The translations under genes were made by a program, and so were the position numbers. From contig NC_079381.1 of the NCBI RefSeq assembly GCF_021018895.1, positions 14,018,501 through 14,082,500 on the forward strand: a DNA stretch of 64,000 bases. Reading direction: 5' to 3'. The first letter of the stretch is position 1; the number at the start of each line of letters is the position of its first letter. This DNA comes from Seriola aureovittata. Its lineage: Eukaryota; Chordata; Actinopteri; Carangiformes; Carangidae. Shown in pieces: positions 1 to 19,212 of this stretch. Below the pieces are notes generated by a model. It was not told the DNA's origin. It saw only the letters and a program-made list of their open reading frames with translations, and searched no databases.

Positions 1-289
1 CAGATGATGAAAGGAGTGAGGAGAGCAGAGCCTGGTGTGCACTGCCTGAGCAGAGCGGTTTTCAGACTCGCTAGACCTGGCAAGGCGCTTCCAGTTGTCC
101 ATCAGGACGTCCTGCCAGCAAAATGGCAGAGGTCTGTTTCCTGTTTCCTGTTATAAAGTTGGGCATAAAAAGAGCAGTTGCCCAAAGTTTGATTACAGGC
201 GTAGTCTCTAGCTGACATGGTTGAAATGGTAGCTGTGGGGAAGTGTTGCTGATGACCAACCGCAACCACCCAGTCGTATAACCAACACT

Positions 290-341
290 GCTGGGGGGGC
301 GGGGGTGGGGGTGGGGGTGGGGGTGGGGGGTGGGTTCAGGT
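290..341 (+). repeat. (GGGGGT)n short array with G-quadruplex potential
   Basis: G runs of five to seven separated by single T or C, with a period of about 6 bp; at least six G-tracts on the plus strand. Confidence 0.9.
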
Positions 342-630
342 AAGGCCTGAATCCTTTCTTCATGCTGTTGTTCGCCTGTGGACATTCAGTGTATGGTGTG
401 GCCTGTCAGTAGCTGGTATAAGGCTTAGTTGTTATTAAATCCTTTAGCTCTAACAGCAAATCATTTTACCAGTAGTACCTGTGACTATATGACATGAATG
501 GATCTCAGTTTAAACAGGTGGCATCCCATAATGTCTTGGCTTTTTTAGGTTAGTGATAAACCTAAATTAGATACTGAGTAACACAAAAACTAAACTAGCT
601 GAGCAAGAATTAGTTCATTTGACAACCTCG

Positions 631-644
631 TCACTGGAGGGCGG
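631..644 (+). promoter_or_regulatory. CTCF-like motif, two mismatches
   Basis: TCACTGGAGGGCGG resembles the CTCF core with two substitutions, again in plus orientation. Weak on its own; noted because it is the third same-strand match in the tbx3 3' flank. Confidence 0.18.
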
Positions 645-1828
645 GAGAATATGTTTGTTATCTTTTAAAATGATTCGCCCCACTTATGATTCTGCAGCAT
701 GATCTAGAATTGTGTCATTTGTTCTGCTGAGTTTGAGCTTGAACTGGAGCAACTGGAGATATTTTAGGCTGAATAAGACATTTAACTCACGCTCTTCTAT
801 TTAATTGCTTGTCTGTTTTATTTCGCCATATTTTTAAATTCACTTCCTGCAACAGCAATGTCGAGACCTCTAATGCAGATAGGCTAACAGACAATATGGC
901 AACCCACACATGCAAATACTGCGACGTATGTACTGAGGCACAAACTGGGGATGACAAACGGCTGGGAAGGTATAGGCAGCTGATCTGGGCTGAGTGAAGG
1001 ATTAAACAGACGTGTGCAGTACAGGGCAGAACACAAGGGACACCTAGTGGACAGGTGAGGAATGTGCAAATCAGAAAATTGTAGAAACGCATAGAAAGAA
1101 AAGAATCCAGAGCGTGGTGGTCAGGACACAGCAGCTGTCAGGACAATGCTGTTGATAATCTAGCCACAAAAACATCAGTAACATAATAACATAGAAAAAA
1201 AATCACATCATCACATCGCAAAGAAAGACAAAACAAAACAACGCTTGAATCTACAAAGCAAAAATCACATTTCACAAGAGGACAGAGGGCGTTTTGAAAA
1301 ATAAACACAAAAGAAAATACTATGTGATGAAAATCAACAAAATAGAAAAGAATTCTGCAAATTAACAAGTTAAGAAACAAGGTTACTTTATGAAACAAAG
1401 ATTGCTTGTTTTTCTTCATTGCTCCCTTTATTCGCAGTTGTTCTGCTCTTTGTCCTATGTGCATTGTTCCAGCAGCGTTTTCCAGGATTTATTATGTTGT
1501 AATTTGGAGGCAATTGTGAAACCAACAGAGGTTGAAACATGCATCACTTTGCTTCTCCCGGCCATGTGCCTGTATCATGGTATTAGTGTTCCAAGTATCA
1601 AATGATATAAATCAGCAGGTATTTCCCCTGTGATGTGGGTTTCAGTGATGAGCCCGGCAGCCATCCCTCCTCTATGACGGCTCTCCCAGAATGTGAGGCA
1701 ACAACTGTGGTTTCCACTCTATCTCTTAATGTCATATGAAGGGGGAGACTGCGGTTGTTCTCTAACCCACATAAAGCACTCGAATGATGCCAGAGCGAAT
1801 AGATCTTAAACCTGCAGTAATGTATTTT

Positions 1829-2100
1829 TGGCCACTTGGGGGCAGCAGATACAGGTTATGAACACTGACCTATCATCACCTTTTTTTATTTATTTTTTTA
1901 AAGTTTGTATGTCAAACTTGATAGCAAACAGTTGGTAGTTTGCACATCCAGCAGTTACAGAGAAACATTATCATTCGTTATTGGTGAATGTGAAGTCAAT
2001 ATTGATTGTCTTTTAGTTCTGTGTTTTGGTTTGCAGTCATGTGATCCAGTGTTAAAAATATAGATTACAGCTGCTTTAAACTGCTGTTAATCTAGGAGAT
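1829..2100. repeat. Possible degenerate dispersed repeat
   Basis: It begins TTTGGCCACTTGGGGGCAGC and contains CAGCTGCTTTAAACTGCTG near its end. Both phrases seem familiar from fish interspersed repeats, but I found no terminal repeats or target duplication. Confidence 0.25.
1832..1845 (+). promoter_or_regulatory. CTCF-like motif, one mismatch
   Basis: CCACTTGGGGGCAG fits the CTCF core except T for A at position 6. It has the same orientation as the site at 7868. It may lie within a dispersed repeat, since TTTTGGCCACTTGGGGGCAGC seems familiar to me from fish genomes (low certainty). Confidence 0.25.
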
Positions 2101-2602
2101 TGTATGTTCTGCTGTGTTATAATCCTTTTCTTTCCATTCCCCACCCACCGTCACTTCCTGGTCATGTCTGGCTAGGGGTGTCATCCATCTTGGATGCGGG
2201 GTTATGTTGTGATGGTTATGTCTAGTGAGCTATTTTGCCTTCACACTTGTTTGTGTTTGTCTTACCCTTTGTCATGGCTTCGCAACTACACTTAACCAGT
2301 GAGTGTGTCTCTCGTGATTCACTGCACTGCTGGACAGAGCCGTGTGGTGGAGGCCTATAGAGGGCTCCACCTGTGTTCAGAAGTGACCGCTGTGCATTTT
2401 CCCTTAAGTCCTTTCTGTAGATCGATGATGGATGAGAGTGTTTAAAGTAACCAGTAGAAAGAGGAGCTCCTGGAAATGTGATATCAATTTACAAAGACAG
2501 AATGACCAAAGCTGCTGTTATACATCCAAATACAGTAAACGCAGAAAAATGTGTTTGTGTGTGTTGCTGCGTTACCCATAAGAAGACCACCATGTGTGAA
2601 TG

Positions 2603-2608
<6 letters not shown>

Positions 2609-2696
<88 letters not shown>
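2609..2696. repeat. Compound microsatellite (TG)n-(TA)n
   Basis: (TG)n from 2609 to about 2653, a short TATG bridge, then (TA)n from 2665 to 2694. Confidence 0.95.
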
Positions 2697-2700
<4 letters not shown>

Positions 2701-5700
2701 TGTGCAATGCATCTGTATTCTTTGAATAGAGGCACATGTAAATATGAGTTTGAATCCACTGGTCTGCTGGTGCGTGCGTCTGTCTGTGTGTTTGCGGTGA
2801 GCCTTCCTTCTAATCTGCCAGCCATGCGGTTGTGTATGAAGTGCCGCTGATGGTGGAGACTATTAGGCCTGTGAAGGGAGAGTTGGCCGTCTTCTCCCAT
2901 TCCCCACAGCTCATTTAAACTTCCAGCTGATGGTTGAGATTAAACGTCTTCTCTTACTAGGAGGGATTCTGTGGTTGGAGCTGGGCGGCTATTTAAGAAA
3001 CTCGAATGAGTGAAAAGCATGTAAAGAACCCATTTAGCATAAGACAACGGAGTAGCAGTGGGTTTGCATGTTCAAACAATGTAACGTGCCTCACGCGACA
3101 TGCCACACATGTTCCCTGGTTTTTCTTATACATCTGGCAGTCTGATTTTAGGGTTTGCAAATGTCAAGTAAACATGTGTATGATGTTGTTGAAAAGTTCT
3201 TTATAGAATTGAGGAGAAGTTTGTCTCCTTCATAATTATATTATTTCTAAATCATTTCTTTATATTCTTGTTGGTCGTTTTTCCCGAGAACATGTTCGTA
3301 AATTACTTTATTTTTGAAGAGTTTATTGGAAAGAGTCTGACGTGATCCTCTTTTATATGAGGAATGGATTGTTTTGTTAGTTGCTTTGATCTTCATTGCT
3401 TTAGTTTGGTTTCTATTACACACTGTAAATGGAGAAAAAACAGGTTAACAATTAACTACACATCTGACAGATCCATCAGATATTTAGAAGAATTTCCTTT
3501 GGAAGTTTATATTTAATTCTTTCCGTTATTTTACAGAACGATACATTTTCTGACACAGGACCTTGTACCTTTTTAAAAAAAAAAAAAAAAAAGAAAATTG
3601 AAATAATAATAATTAAAGTAAATAAGCAGAAGAATACACATTTCTCAAAGGGAGGCATTTGCAGCATACCAGTAATATAACAATGGCATTTTCAGTGACA
3701 CCCCATACCAGAATTTTGTTACTACAACTCTCCTCACTCAGTTACACATGAGTCCAGCTTTATATAAGATCGTCCATTTTCAGTTGTAGACTTGCAGTCG
3801 TTTGTTCCAGTATGTAGACCTGCTTCAGTCTCTGCACTCACTGAGTTACGGTTGCTGGTTTTGTATCTTTCTAATTCACTGTTATCATTGGCATCCGCAG
3901 TATAAAACTCTGATCTGTGTCATGCATCCCTCTACGTAACAAAAATACAAAAAACAATGGGTGTAGGGGGACTTCCACTTCTAAAATACTGTCTATTTCT
4001 TCTTAAACACTTTTCCAGAACCCGTGAATCATTGGGAGGTCCTTACAGGAAATTTTCTACATCAAAATTCCAGTATGATAAGGATCCGAACAAAACGTCA
4101 TGAGGCTGTGTGTTTTGTTCAGATTGTGTATGCTCAGATGTTTGCTCAGAAAGTCACGTTTACATATTTTATTACTTAGATTAAGCAATTAACTAAAACC
4201 ATAACTGACTGTTTTGAATATTCACGGTACGTGATCATATTGATCAAATCAGTGGTGGGTAAGTCAGTTGCTTTAAATGTGGACACTAAAGACAAAACTG
4301 CCTGTATTTATCCTAGTGAGTTAGCTGGTTAGAAACCTTATTAACCTTGTTGTGGAAAATACTTTGAGTTCATAACAGAGTGAAACGCAATGCGGGACAA
4401 TGGACAATATAGAGCAGGCTTTTGCTAAGCGTATTGATATATATTTGGCAGTTTTAAGCAGTACTTCTTGATTAGCATCTGTGTTTTTGCAGCCTTGGAC
4501 TGAGGACTGAAGGATAATTATTCCGAGAAAAGGATGACATGAATCGGCCCGAGAGAGCTGCACGGAACCCATGAAGTGCCATTATGAAAAAGTAAATCTG
4601 TGGACAGACTACAGACGAATAATTTTGCATGTAATTCCAATTTTGAGTAGAAATTATATCATTTGGCACAGCTGGGGCGGGGGGGAAAGTTACCCACTAC
4701 ATTTTGTAACATGATGCAGACTACTGATTTGACAAAGGGACTCCTGTGCTATCATGTACTTGAGCAAGCCATAGCACACCTCGACAGCTGCAGGGCAGCT
4801 CACTATGACTGGGTAGAATTAGGGCTGACAGCAACAGAAATGGGGAACATTTCATTGACTGACAGGTAGGCATTTCGGTGAGCTGCAAACGCCTCAGAAC
4901 AATGTAACTTTAGCCTCAGATGTGATATTTTGAGCTGCACCTTCTCAAAACACCAAAGTCTGACGTGCTCCTCCTGGGCTTGTTTCATTTTAAAAACCAA
5001 CAATCACACAGGCAGAGATCAGGCTTTCATCCCACAACCCTCAAGTTTCGTTATCACCCTCCGTTTGATGTTGCTGTAAAGTCCCGGCACACAGGCCGTC
5101 CTGTTTTTTTTTTTTTTTTCTTTTTTTTTTCTCTTCAGGCAACACCTTACATAAGTGCACACTGAACACCTTGAATATCTCATACATCTCGGTTATCGTT
5201 CTGCACTGTTGGATGTCATTGTCGGCTTTTTTTAATGTTTTGGAAAGAGAGTATCAAAAATGAACATGTGTAATGCTGCTGTTGTCTGCAGATTCAGTTG
5301 TAGCTCACTTACAAATGAAATGATTGAATTTCTCCCAAATCCTCACCAAATTAATTTCTAAGAGATTTTTTTTATATGCACATTAAAATATAGTGGCTTA
5401 TTGAAACTTCTTAAGTGAAACCACAGTTCAGAGACACAATAATCATAGTGCAAAATAGTGAGTATACTAAAAATGTATAACAGAAGTGTTAAAGTGAATC
5501 ATCCTTTATTTAATGTCAGTAAATGAGTTTGTAAATTTGGATTTGCCATAACAATTAAAACCTTGCTGCTAAATTTAGAATATCTTGAGTTTGGCATATG
5601 CATGCATACTTCAGTGAGTTTGACCCAGTAACTTTTTCTTTCTTTCTTTTATTCTTTTTCTTTTATTTATTTATTTTTTAAAATATTAATAATATCAACA

Positions 5701-7627
5701 GTAAATGAGCTTTAATCAGTTACACCTTTGAACTCGACCTGTCTACCTGTGAAGCGCTGTCCCACCACACCTGCATGTGTTATAAACTGTGACCCTCCAC
5801 TGTCTTTTGTAAGGTGATCCCAACTTTTCACAGTGGTGATCAAAAAAAGAAAAAAGGAAAAAAAAAAAAGACAAAGACAAATGTTAATAAATCAGGCACC
5901 AGTACATCACTGCTCCTCTGGTTCAGTGTCAGACAAATAATAATCTGATGTCCCTGTTTAATCAAACTCAATTTCAGCTCCTGAAAAACTTGTTTCAATA
6001 CAGAGTTTTTTCTGTAGTGATGTTGTCTGGACACTAGAGTGTGCTGCCAGATCATGAAAGGACAAGCTGCCACAATTAATCACATAAGTTAGGTGAATAA
6101 TTTTCATTGCTTGAAGGTTTTGGGACATAACCTTCCAGCACAAACATGATTCAGATAGAAAAATAAAATCCACTGATGCCTCCATGTAAAGGAAAATGAA
6201 TAGAACCAATAACATGACCACTCTTGACCTGTCTGCCTGTCTGGATATTTCTTCCTCTTTTGGTTGGCATCGTCTGCAAGAGCTTTCCTTTTTTTTCCTC
6301 TAGCATGGCATGAGATTGCAGAATTCATACAGTTGTTCATAGTCATTTCTCCCACAGCCCTTTTTGAGGTGCATGAACTCAAAGATGGTCTCTTTACTTG
6401 GAGCCGCAGAAGGTGGTCACTAATGGGAACAGAAAAAAGCAGAGATGATTGTTTTAAAGTTAAAACTGTTCATTCAGATGAATAAACCAAATGTGCACAT
6501 GTAATGTTTGTAAACTACAGGAAATAAACAGTGTAGTGAAGTATCCCTCAGAGCAAACTGTGCTAATTATTTATAGTAGAGCAGTTTAATCATTTTAGAA
6601 AAAGACCAGTGGGACTATTTTAAATATGTTGTAGAATTGGATCAGATAACGTACAATACAAATTGTATGGGCCACTTTTTTTTTTTTTTCCTAACAATGA
6701 AAAGTGTGCATTTATTTTTAGGTCTACTTATAAATGCTTGTGGAAGGGTGTGTCTGAAAGAGCAGGAAGTTGTTCTCAGCAAGCAAGTGCATAAATCAAA
6801 GCAGACGCCCTGTTTTGTCATGCTTATGCGTAAGTAAAAAATAATCTACCAGCAATATAATAAACATGCTTTGTGGCTTTACCACAGTTTGATTATGTAG
6901 TGAGCAATACATTGTTAACAGACTGCTGCTGCTCTGAAAAGAGGACTGACACACCTGCAGAGTTTTTCATTCATAACATAAAAAACTTAATGCTGTATTT
7001 GTCGTCTAACCATAGAGGCTAAGCTACACATACATAGACTCACCTGCAGCCCGCAGTTTAATCTGTGATCTACTCGACAACCTCTCAACTCGTGTTGAAA
7101 CATATTCTTGGAATGCAACTGGATGATGCAGAAAACATCTGCAACATTAACGCTAGATGCAAGTATTTATACGTTCAGCTTCACTCAACTTAAATGTTCA
7201 ATTGTTATATGATTGGGATAAAATAGATCTTTTGGTGATGGATTCTGTTTCTGCCAGTTTGCCATGCAGTCTGCTCTCTACTTTAAAAAAACAATTACTG
7301 TTTATCAAGGTAGCAATAAGAAGTCGTGCTCTACAAGTTGCATGTTGTAAACAGTGTTTACCATCAGTGTTTATGAACAACTGTTGACAACTGAGTTTCT
7401 TCTCTGTTGAATTAGAACTTTTTCTAAGCTGCATTATTTTTCCCCCTGTTCCTCCAGTGTCAGTATTTCCTGTTTCATTCTGTTTGATTGTAATTATTTT
7501 ATAGACTTCATATTTTAACTCAACATACGTATATAGAATAGTTTTAAAACATATTTAGACACAAAACACTGAAACTTTTTGAAGAAGTATGATGACACTG
7601 CTGCTGAAATGTCTTTTTTAAATATAG
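2697..7627. other. Non-coding, AT-rich 3' flank of tbx3, middle part
   Basis: No gene, RNA or mobile element recognised. It contains scattered A/T homopolymers (3573-3592, 5105-5130, 5858-5870, 6676-6689) and a weak 80-bp duplication at 2846-2957. Confidence 0.6.
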
Positions 7628-7631
7628 CCTA

Positions 7632-7664
<33 letters not shown>
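7628..7664. repeat. Poly-T tract of about 36 nt
   Basis: An uninterrupted T run between unique AT-rich sequences. No target duplication or retroposed body was seen beside it. Confidence 0.9.
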
Positions 7665-7669
<5 letters not shown>

Positions 7670-7867
7670 GTACACAAAATAACAAGGGAGTTATGGTTAT
7701 TTGCCCCCTTTTTCATCGGATGAATATCAGAATCCGTTAAGAAAATTACAACAAATAACTAACCCAGTCAAATTCAAAGTCGGCAACGGGCCACAGTGAA
7801 GTTTGAAAGAGGGGAACAAAGTTTTTTTTGTTTTGTATTTTTTCCTCCGCTCGCTCATGGTTCACTG

Positions 7868-7881
7868 CCACTAGATGGCGC
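7868..7881 (+). promoter_or_regulatory. CTCF core motif
   Basis: CCACTAGATGGCGC matches the CTCF core CCASYAGRKGGCRS at every position. It lies about 1.9 kb beyond the tbx3 poly(A) site, on the side where synteny places tbx5. Confidence 0.45.
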
Positions 7882-8639
7882 GTCTGACCTGTGCCATGCA
7901 CCCGAGTGAGTCAAAGTATCCTGTTAGACAGACCGGGTCAACCCAACATTTAAAACCCCACTCTCCTGAGTATTAGGTCAATGCAGGAGACACTGACAAC
8001 CATCACCAAACTAGTTATTAATTGAGGCTGCAGGCTTTGTCAAAAAAATAAATAAAAATGATGATCTTTAATTCGGTCTGACTCGCCTGCTGACTGCATG
8101 GTGGAGGACAGGGTCAAAACTATGGGGGGGGGGGGGGAACCCAAATATAAATACCCAATAGAAACACAGAACTGTAGCAAGTTCAGGCCGTAATGAACAG
8201 ACACTCTCTCGTGCAGGTGCGCAGATGATTTTATGACAGCAGGTAGTAGGTTATAGGTCTTCAAATTTACTGTTTCCTTGATTTATTGTTATAGCCTATA
8301 ATATCATAATTGGTCACCTATACACTGAAAAAATATGTGGCAACGTGTTAGAGCAGGTGCTGTAACAAAATGACAATGGATGCGCGTGTTGCATTTTGTT
8401 CTTAACTGAATGGTATCATTGAGTTTCTTCTTCTTTGTCTTCTTATTCATATTTCATAACTTCTATCAGTGAAATCTATATGGCTCATTATCTGGGATCT
8501 GACCATTAAGCGCAGTCGCACTGATTTTAATGCAGATGTGTTTCCGTTTTTATTTTATTTTACCTGAACAGAACGGAACAGACACATGACTCGTTTCTTC
8601 ATTTAGCTTTGAACTGCAGCACATGAGGATCATTTACAG

Positions 8640-9110
8640 TAGCTGTGTGACCGCGTCAGACTGTCTCCATCACTGCAGTTCTCACCCAGGATTTGTCCTT
8701 TTGCTTTTGTTTGGCTGTGCGGTTAATAAACCGGGCGCTGTAACCGCTTGGGGGCGTCGTATCTCGGTCCGATTACAGACGCATTGTCGCCTTCCGTGCA
8801 ATAAAACGGAAGATATGAACCATCGAAGGCGCCAGGTGAGCAATAAGACAGAGCAATTGAGACAGCATGTGTCATGTTTACACCTACTCCCCAGCGCCAG
8901 GCCGGCTACACATTAACCAGACAATATACAAATAAAGATATGGTGTTGATAAACTCATGACTCGAGGTGCAATAGAGAGGGTAATCAAGGGATGACATAG
9001 CCTTTCCAGATTTCTCTCTGGCGGCGGAGACGCACGCACCTCTTCAGTGGACGGTGAAGGCCCGTCCGTGGGGTCAGATTTCGAAAACGTGATGCACGAG
9101 GGGAATTGTC
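8640..9110. promoter_or_regulatory. CpG-rich block downstream of tbx3
   Basis: CpG is much denser here than in the AT-rich surroundings: by eye about 16 CpG in 8641-8840, with further clusters at 9015-9110. A strong plus-strand splice donor CAG|GTGAGC follows at 8834. No protein is recognisable. It could be the promoter and first exon of a plus-strand non-coding RNA running antisense into tbx3, or an intergenic CpG island used as an enhancer. Confidence 0.3.
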
Positions 9111-9201
9111 ACGTTTGGTGACTCCAACTTACTATTTGGAAGAAAAAAAAAATCACATAAAATAAAACAAATAAAAATATTGGCCACATTACCTCCATAT
9201 G

Positions 9202-9206
<5 letters not shown>

Positions 9207-9275
<69 letters not shown>
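9207..9275. repeat. (TA)n microsatellite
   Basis: About 69 bp of alternating TA with one AA interruption at 9252-9253. Self-complementary, so able to form cruciforms. Confidence 0.95.
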
Positions 9276-9756
9276 ACTTCCAATAAATTTCAGGATTTTT
9301 AATCTTTTCTATCTCTATCTTATTATACGAGATGTATCTTACCTTGCAACTGACGCCAATGAGACCAATAAATGATTTGAAAAAACAAACAAAAAAAGAA
9401 CCACTCAGTTATAAGCTATAGCGCGTGGGCTCTTGTCCAGGTAGGAATCCCAGGTATAGGTCTCTGGGGTGGAGAGGGCCTTTGGGGTCTTTCACTCTCT
9501 GAACACAGCGTGGACACGTAGTTTACTGAGGTGGAGTACAGGTCTAAGTGGGCAAAGAGACGTCTCTCACCTCCAGGCAAACAGGAACTGTGGCCAACGC
9601 TGGCCAGAGGTTTTTTTTTTTTTTACAAGATGTAAGGTTAGCCTCGTTCAGTGTCAGCCTTAAATCAGCTCATTTAATATGGTAAAAGTGACAGATTCTG
9701 TCGTCAGAATTAGCTCCCATCTATAACGGGGATCAAGCGAGGGACACACACTAAGA
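9276..9756. other. Short unique spacer beyond the tbx3 poly(A) site
   Basis: No gene recognised. A T run occurs at 9610-9623. The GU-rich downstream element of the tbx3 poly(A) signal lies at 9741-9752. Confidence 0.55.
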
Positions 9757-9772
9757 AAGGGCATTTCAATAT

Positions 9773-9778
9773 TTTATT
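9773..9778 (-). terminator. tbx3: tbx3 polyadenylation signal AATAAA
   Basis: TTTATT on the plus strand reads AATAAA in tbx3 RNA. Twenty-one nt downstream in the sense direction is a GU-rich element (TGTGTGTCC, from 9750 downward), the usual layout of a vertebrate cleavage site. This places cleavage near 9755-9762. Other AATAAA matches in the 3' UTR sit inside homopolymers and lack a GU-rich partner. Confidence 0.7.
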
Positions 9779-10318
9779 GAAACTTTCAAGAACACGATGT
9801 TGATGTTGTAAACTAGACATAACTCCAATACAACATAACCCACTGACAACTTAAGAAACACAAAAGAAACCTTCATATTTTTCGATTATGCGGCACTTTT
9901 ATGATCAGGTTCGCAACATAGGCCTATTTTTTTTTATTAACACCAGAAAAATAGTCCACTTTTGTCACACTTCAACGACACCTCTTTTTGCTCTTCTTAA
10001 AAATAAAAAAAAGAAAATAAAAAAAAAGAAAAGAGAAAAAGAATATCTTTTTCAAGCCATTGGTGCAGTGCGTTGTCGCTTTTTCATTCGTTTTAAACAG
10101 TAGCACTTCACACACGGGGACAACAAGTGAAAATACAATGGCACATGAGTGTGAATAACTATCGGTGGATATTTGGGGAGGAATAAAGTCCATATTTTAA
10201 GAAGGGGGGGGGTATAAATGTAGATGGCAACAAAAGGATAATAGCCCACAAACTATCTTTACACAGGTATATCGACAATAAATTAAGAACAGATCCCTAG
10301 AAACAAACTACTCCGTTG

Positions 10319-10379
10319 TATTTACACGCAATAACAATATGAAATAATTACATAAATATTTTATATATCCCTATGTACA
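10319..10379 (-). promoter_or_regulatory. tbx3: Two Pumilio response elements in the tbx3 3' UTR
   Basis: In the sense RNA, 10326-10319 reads UGUAAAUA and 10379-10372 reads UGUACAUA. Both fit the PUM consensus UGUANAUA exactly, 53 nt apart. PUM proteins generally repress or destabilise bound mRNAs. Binding here is inferred from sequence only. Confidence 0.4.
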
Positions 10380-11051
10380 CCTATAATCAATACTACCTTT
10401 CTTTTTTTTTTTTTTTAGTATTTACTTGAAATTTCTGCTTCCCTTTGCCTGTTGGACATTTGGGCTAAATTGCGCATGCTTGGGCCATGGATCTGTCCCA
10501 GAGCACCAGTCCTACTCTGATTTTAAAATGGCATGAAGATAAACAAATTTTGTTTTTTAAAAAAAAAAAAAAAGAAAAAAAAGAAAAAAAAAGGTAAGCT
10601 AATTAAAGGGAGTGTGTTAATTATACTCAAAACAAGATTATTTTCCACACTTTAAGTTTCAATTTTTAGTGTTTAAAATAACATTCGTTGGGGTTTTAGG
10701 GGGGCATGCAACATTTGGCCGATCTATCAATTGATAGTGTAGAACAAAAAAATACAGCAGTCTTTTTTTTTTTCTTTTTAAAGGTAGATTAAACGGTAGT
10801 GAATTCAAATAAGTCAAATCAATTCAGAGTGCATATTAAAACACATTTCTCCTCGTGTACAATAAAGTTAGGAGACAGGACACAGCAGCAACTTCTCCTA
10901 AATCTGTAAGTCACACCCATGCCAACGTTTTCAGTTTCAATACTTGTACGGTATTCAAATGACAGGATAAAAGTGTTGTTTAATTTAACAAAAAGAGAGA
11001 GACAGAGGAAAAAATAAAGAAAAACATATACATATCAGATGTGTATTAACC

Positions 11052-11058
11052 AAAGTGC
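11052..11058 (-). promoter_or_regulatory. tbx3: Candidate miR-17/20/93/106 seed match in the tbx3 3' UTR
   Basis: The sense RNA reads GCACUUU, a 7-mer complementary to seed AAAGUGC of the miR-17 family, about 200 nt after the stop codon. Repression of mammalian TBX3 by miR-93 has been reported. A single 7-mer is weak evidence without alignment to other fish. Confidence 0.3.
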
Positions 11059-11256
11059 ATTTCAGAAACTAAAACGTCCAACAGTTCATGGTTTTTTTTT
11101 TTGTAGTTTTTTTTCTCTTTTTAAAACCTGCATGAATCTACAAGAGTATCTTCCTACTGTTAATGTCTTCCTCAACACTTCACTTTTCATGACAACAACG
11201 AAACGAGAAGCAGGTGTTGTGTTTTTTTTAAGAAAAAAAAAGAAAAAAAACAACTC

Positions 11257-18501
<7,245 letters not shown>

Positions 18502-18553
18502 CCAAGTGCAGGCAATAAATGTAGACGACTGGTTTGGATGTGAAACAATAATT

Positions 18554-18688
18554 TTAACAACAGTGAAGCCTGCGCACGAGAGGAGCAAATGAAGACAAAA
18601 TAAAAATAAAAAAAAAAGAGGAAGAAAAAGTAAATCTGAAGTTGGAAAGCTTTGGAAATTCCTCTTTCAACTCTGTAGAAATAAGCAT
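18554..18688 (-). other. Upstream ORF of 44 codons in the tbx3 leader
   Basis: It starts at a true ATG (18688-18686), reads [17 protein letters not shown] and a Phe-rich run, and stops with TAA at 18556-18554, 52 nt before the tbx3 ATG. The initiation context is weak (T at -3). If the leader starts upstream of 18688 it could damp tbx3 translation. The peptide itself looks non-functional. Confidence 0.35.
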
Positions 18689-19169
18689 CCACTTTTCTTT
18701 CACGGGGCACTGGGGAATCTCTACAGTCCTTTGCTGAATTTAGATCAAAACTCTGCACAGGGAAATGTGAAAACGTTCTCCATTAATCTTCAGGAGTGCT
18801 GCGAGAGCGATTTTCTTCAGAAGTTGACGCGCATCGGACACCTCTCTGTGTCTCGCTGGCTTGCGGACATTAGTCGAATTAAACCAACTCGGGTGAGTCA
18901 CTTAATTGACTGCAGCGCATTCTTTCTCTTCTGCTTGCTGTTTACAATATCGGCATTCCTGTTAAAATGCGTTCCTTCTTATTGGCTTCAGTCCTGCAGC
19001 GAGAGCGACGTGTTGAAATATTTCGATAGCGCCGAATAATCCCCCTGCCTTTACTTGCTCCGGACATGCACCCTCACACGCACACACACACTTTATTCCT
19101 CCTCTCTCTTTCGCGCACACACACATTTCAGAGAAAGACGTGTGCAGAGAAAGGAGTCCGCTGACGGCC

Positions 19170-19212
19170 AGAGAGAGAGAGAGAGAGGGAGAAAGGGAGA
19201 GAGAGAGAGAGG
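19170..19212. repeat. GA-rich tract in the tbx3 promoter region
   Basis: (GA)n with GGGA and AAAGGGA interruptions. GA/CT tracts near promoters can keep chromatin open, and this one lies between the tbx3 start codon and the plus-strand TATA. Confidence 0.9.

Larger units (their letters stand above)
1..2608. other. Non-coding 3' flank of tbx3, distal part
   Basis: No gene recognised. It holds a G-rich 6-bp repeat (290-341), two CTCF-like motifs and one possible old repeat. ORFs here are short and lack family signatures. By conserved synteny it should lie between tbx5 and tbx3. Confidence 0.6.
7665..9206. other. Non-coding 3' flank of tbx3, proximal part
   Basis: It holds the best CTCF motif (7868), a G14 run near 8125-8138 and the CpG-rich block at 8.64-9.11 kb. 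No coding gene recognised. Confidence 0.6.
9757..11256 (-). other. tbx3: tbx3 3' untranslated region
   Basis: About 1.5 kb of AU-rich sequence from the TAG to the best minus-strand poly(A) signal. The first 40 nt of the RNA are almost pure U and C, and several more A or T homopolymers follow (near 10385-10420, 10558-10594 and 10761-10785). No ORF in it resembles a protein. The 3' end is inferred from the poly(A) signal, not from transcript data. Confidence 0.7.
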
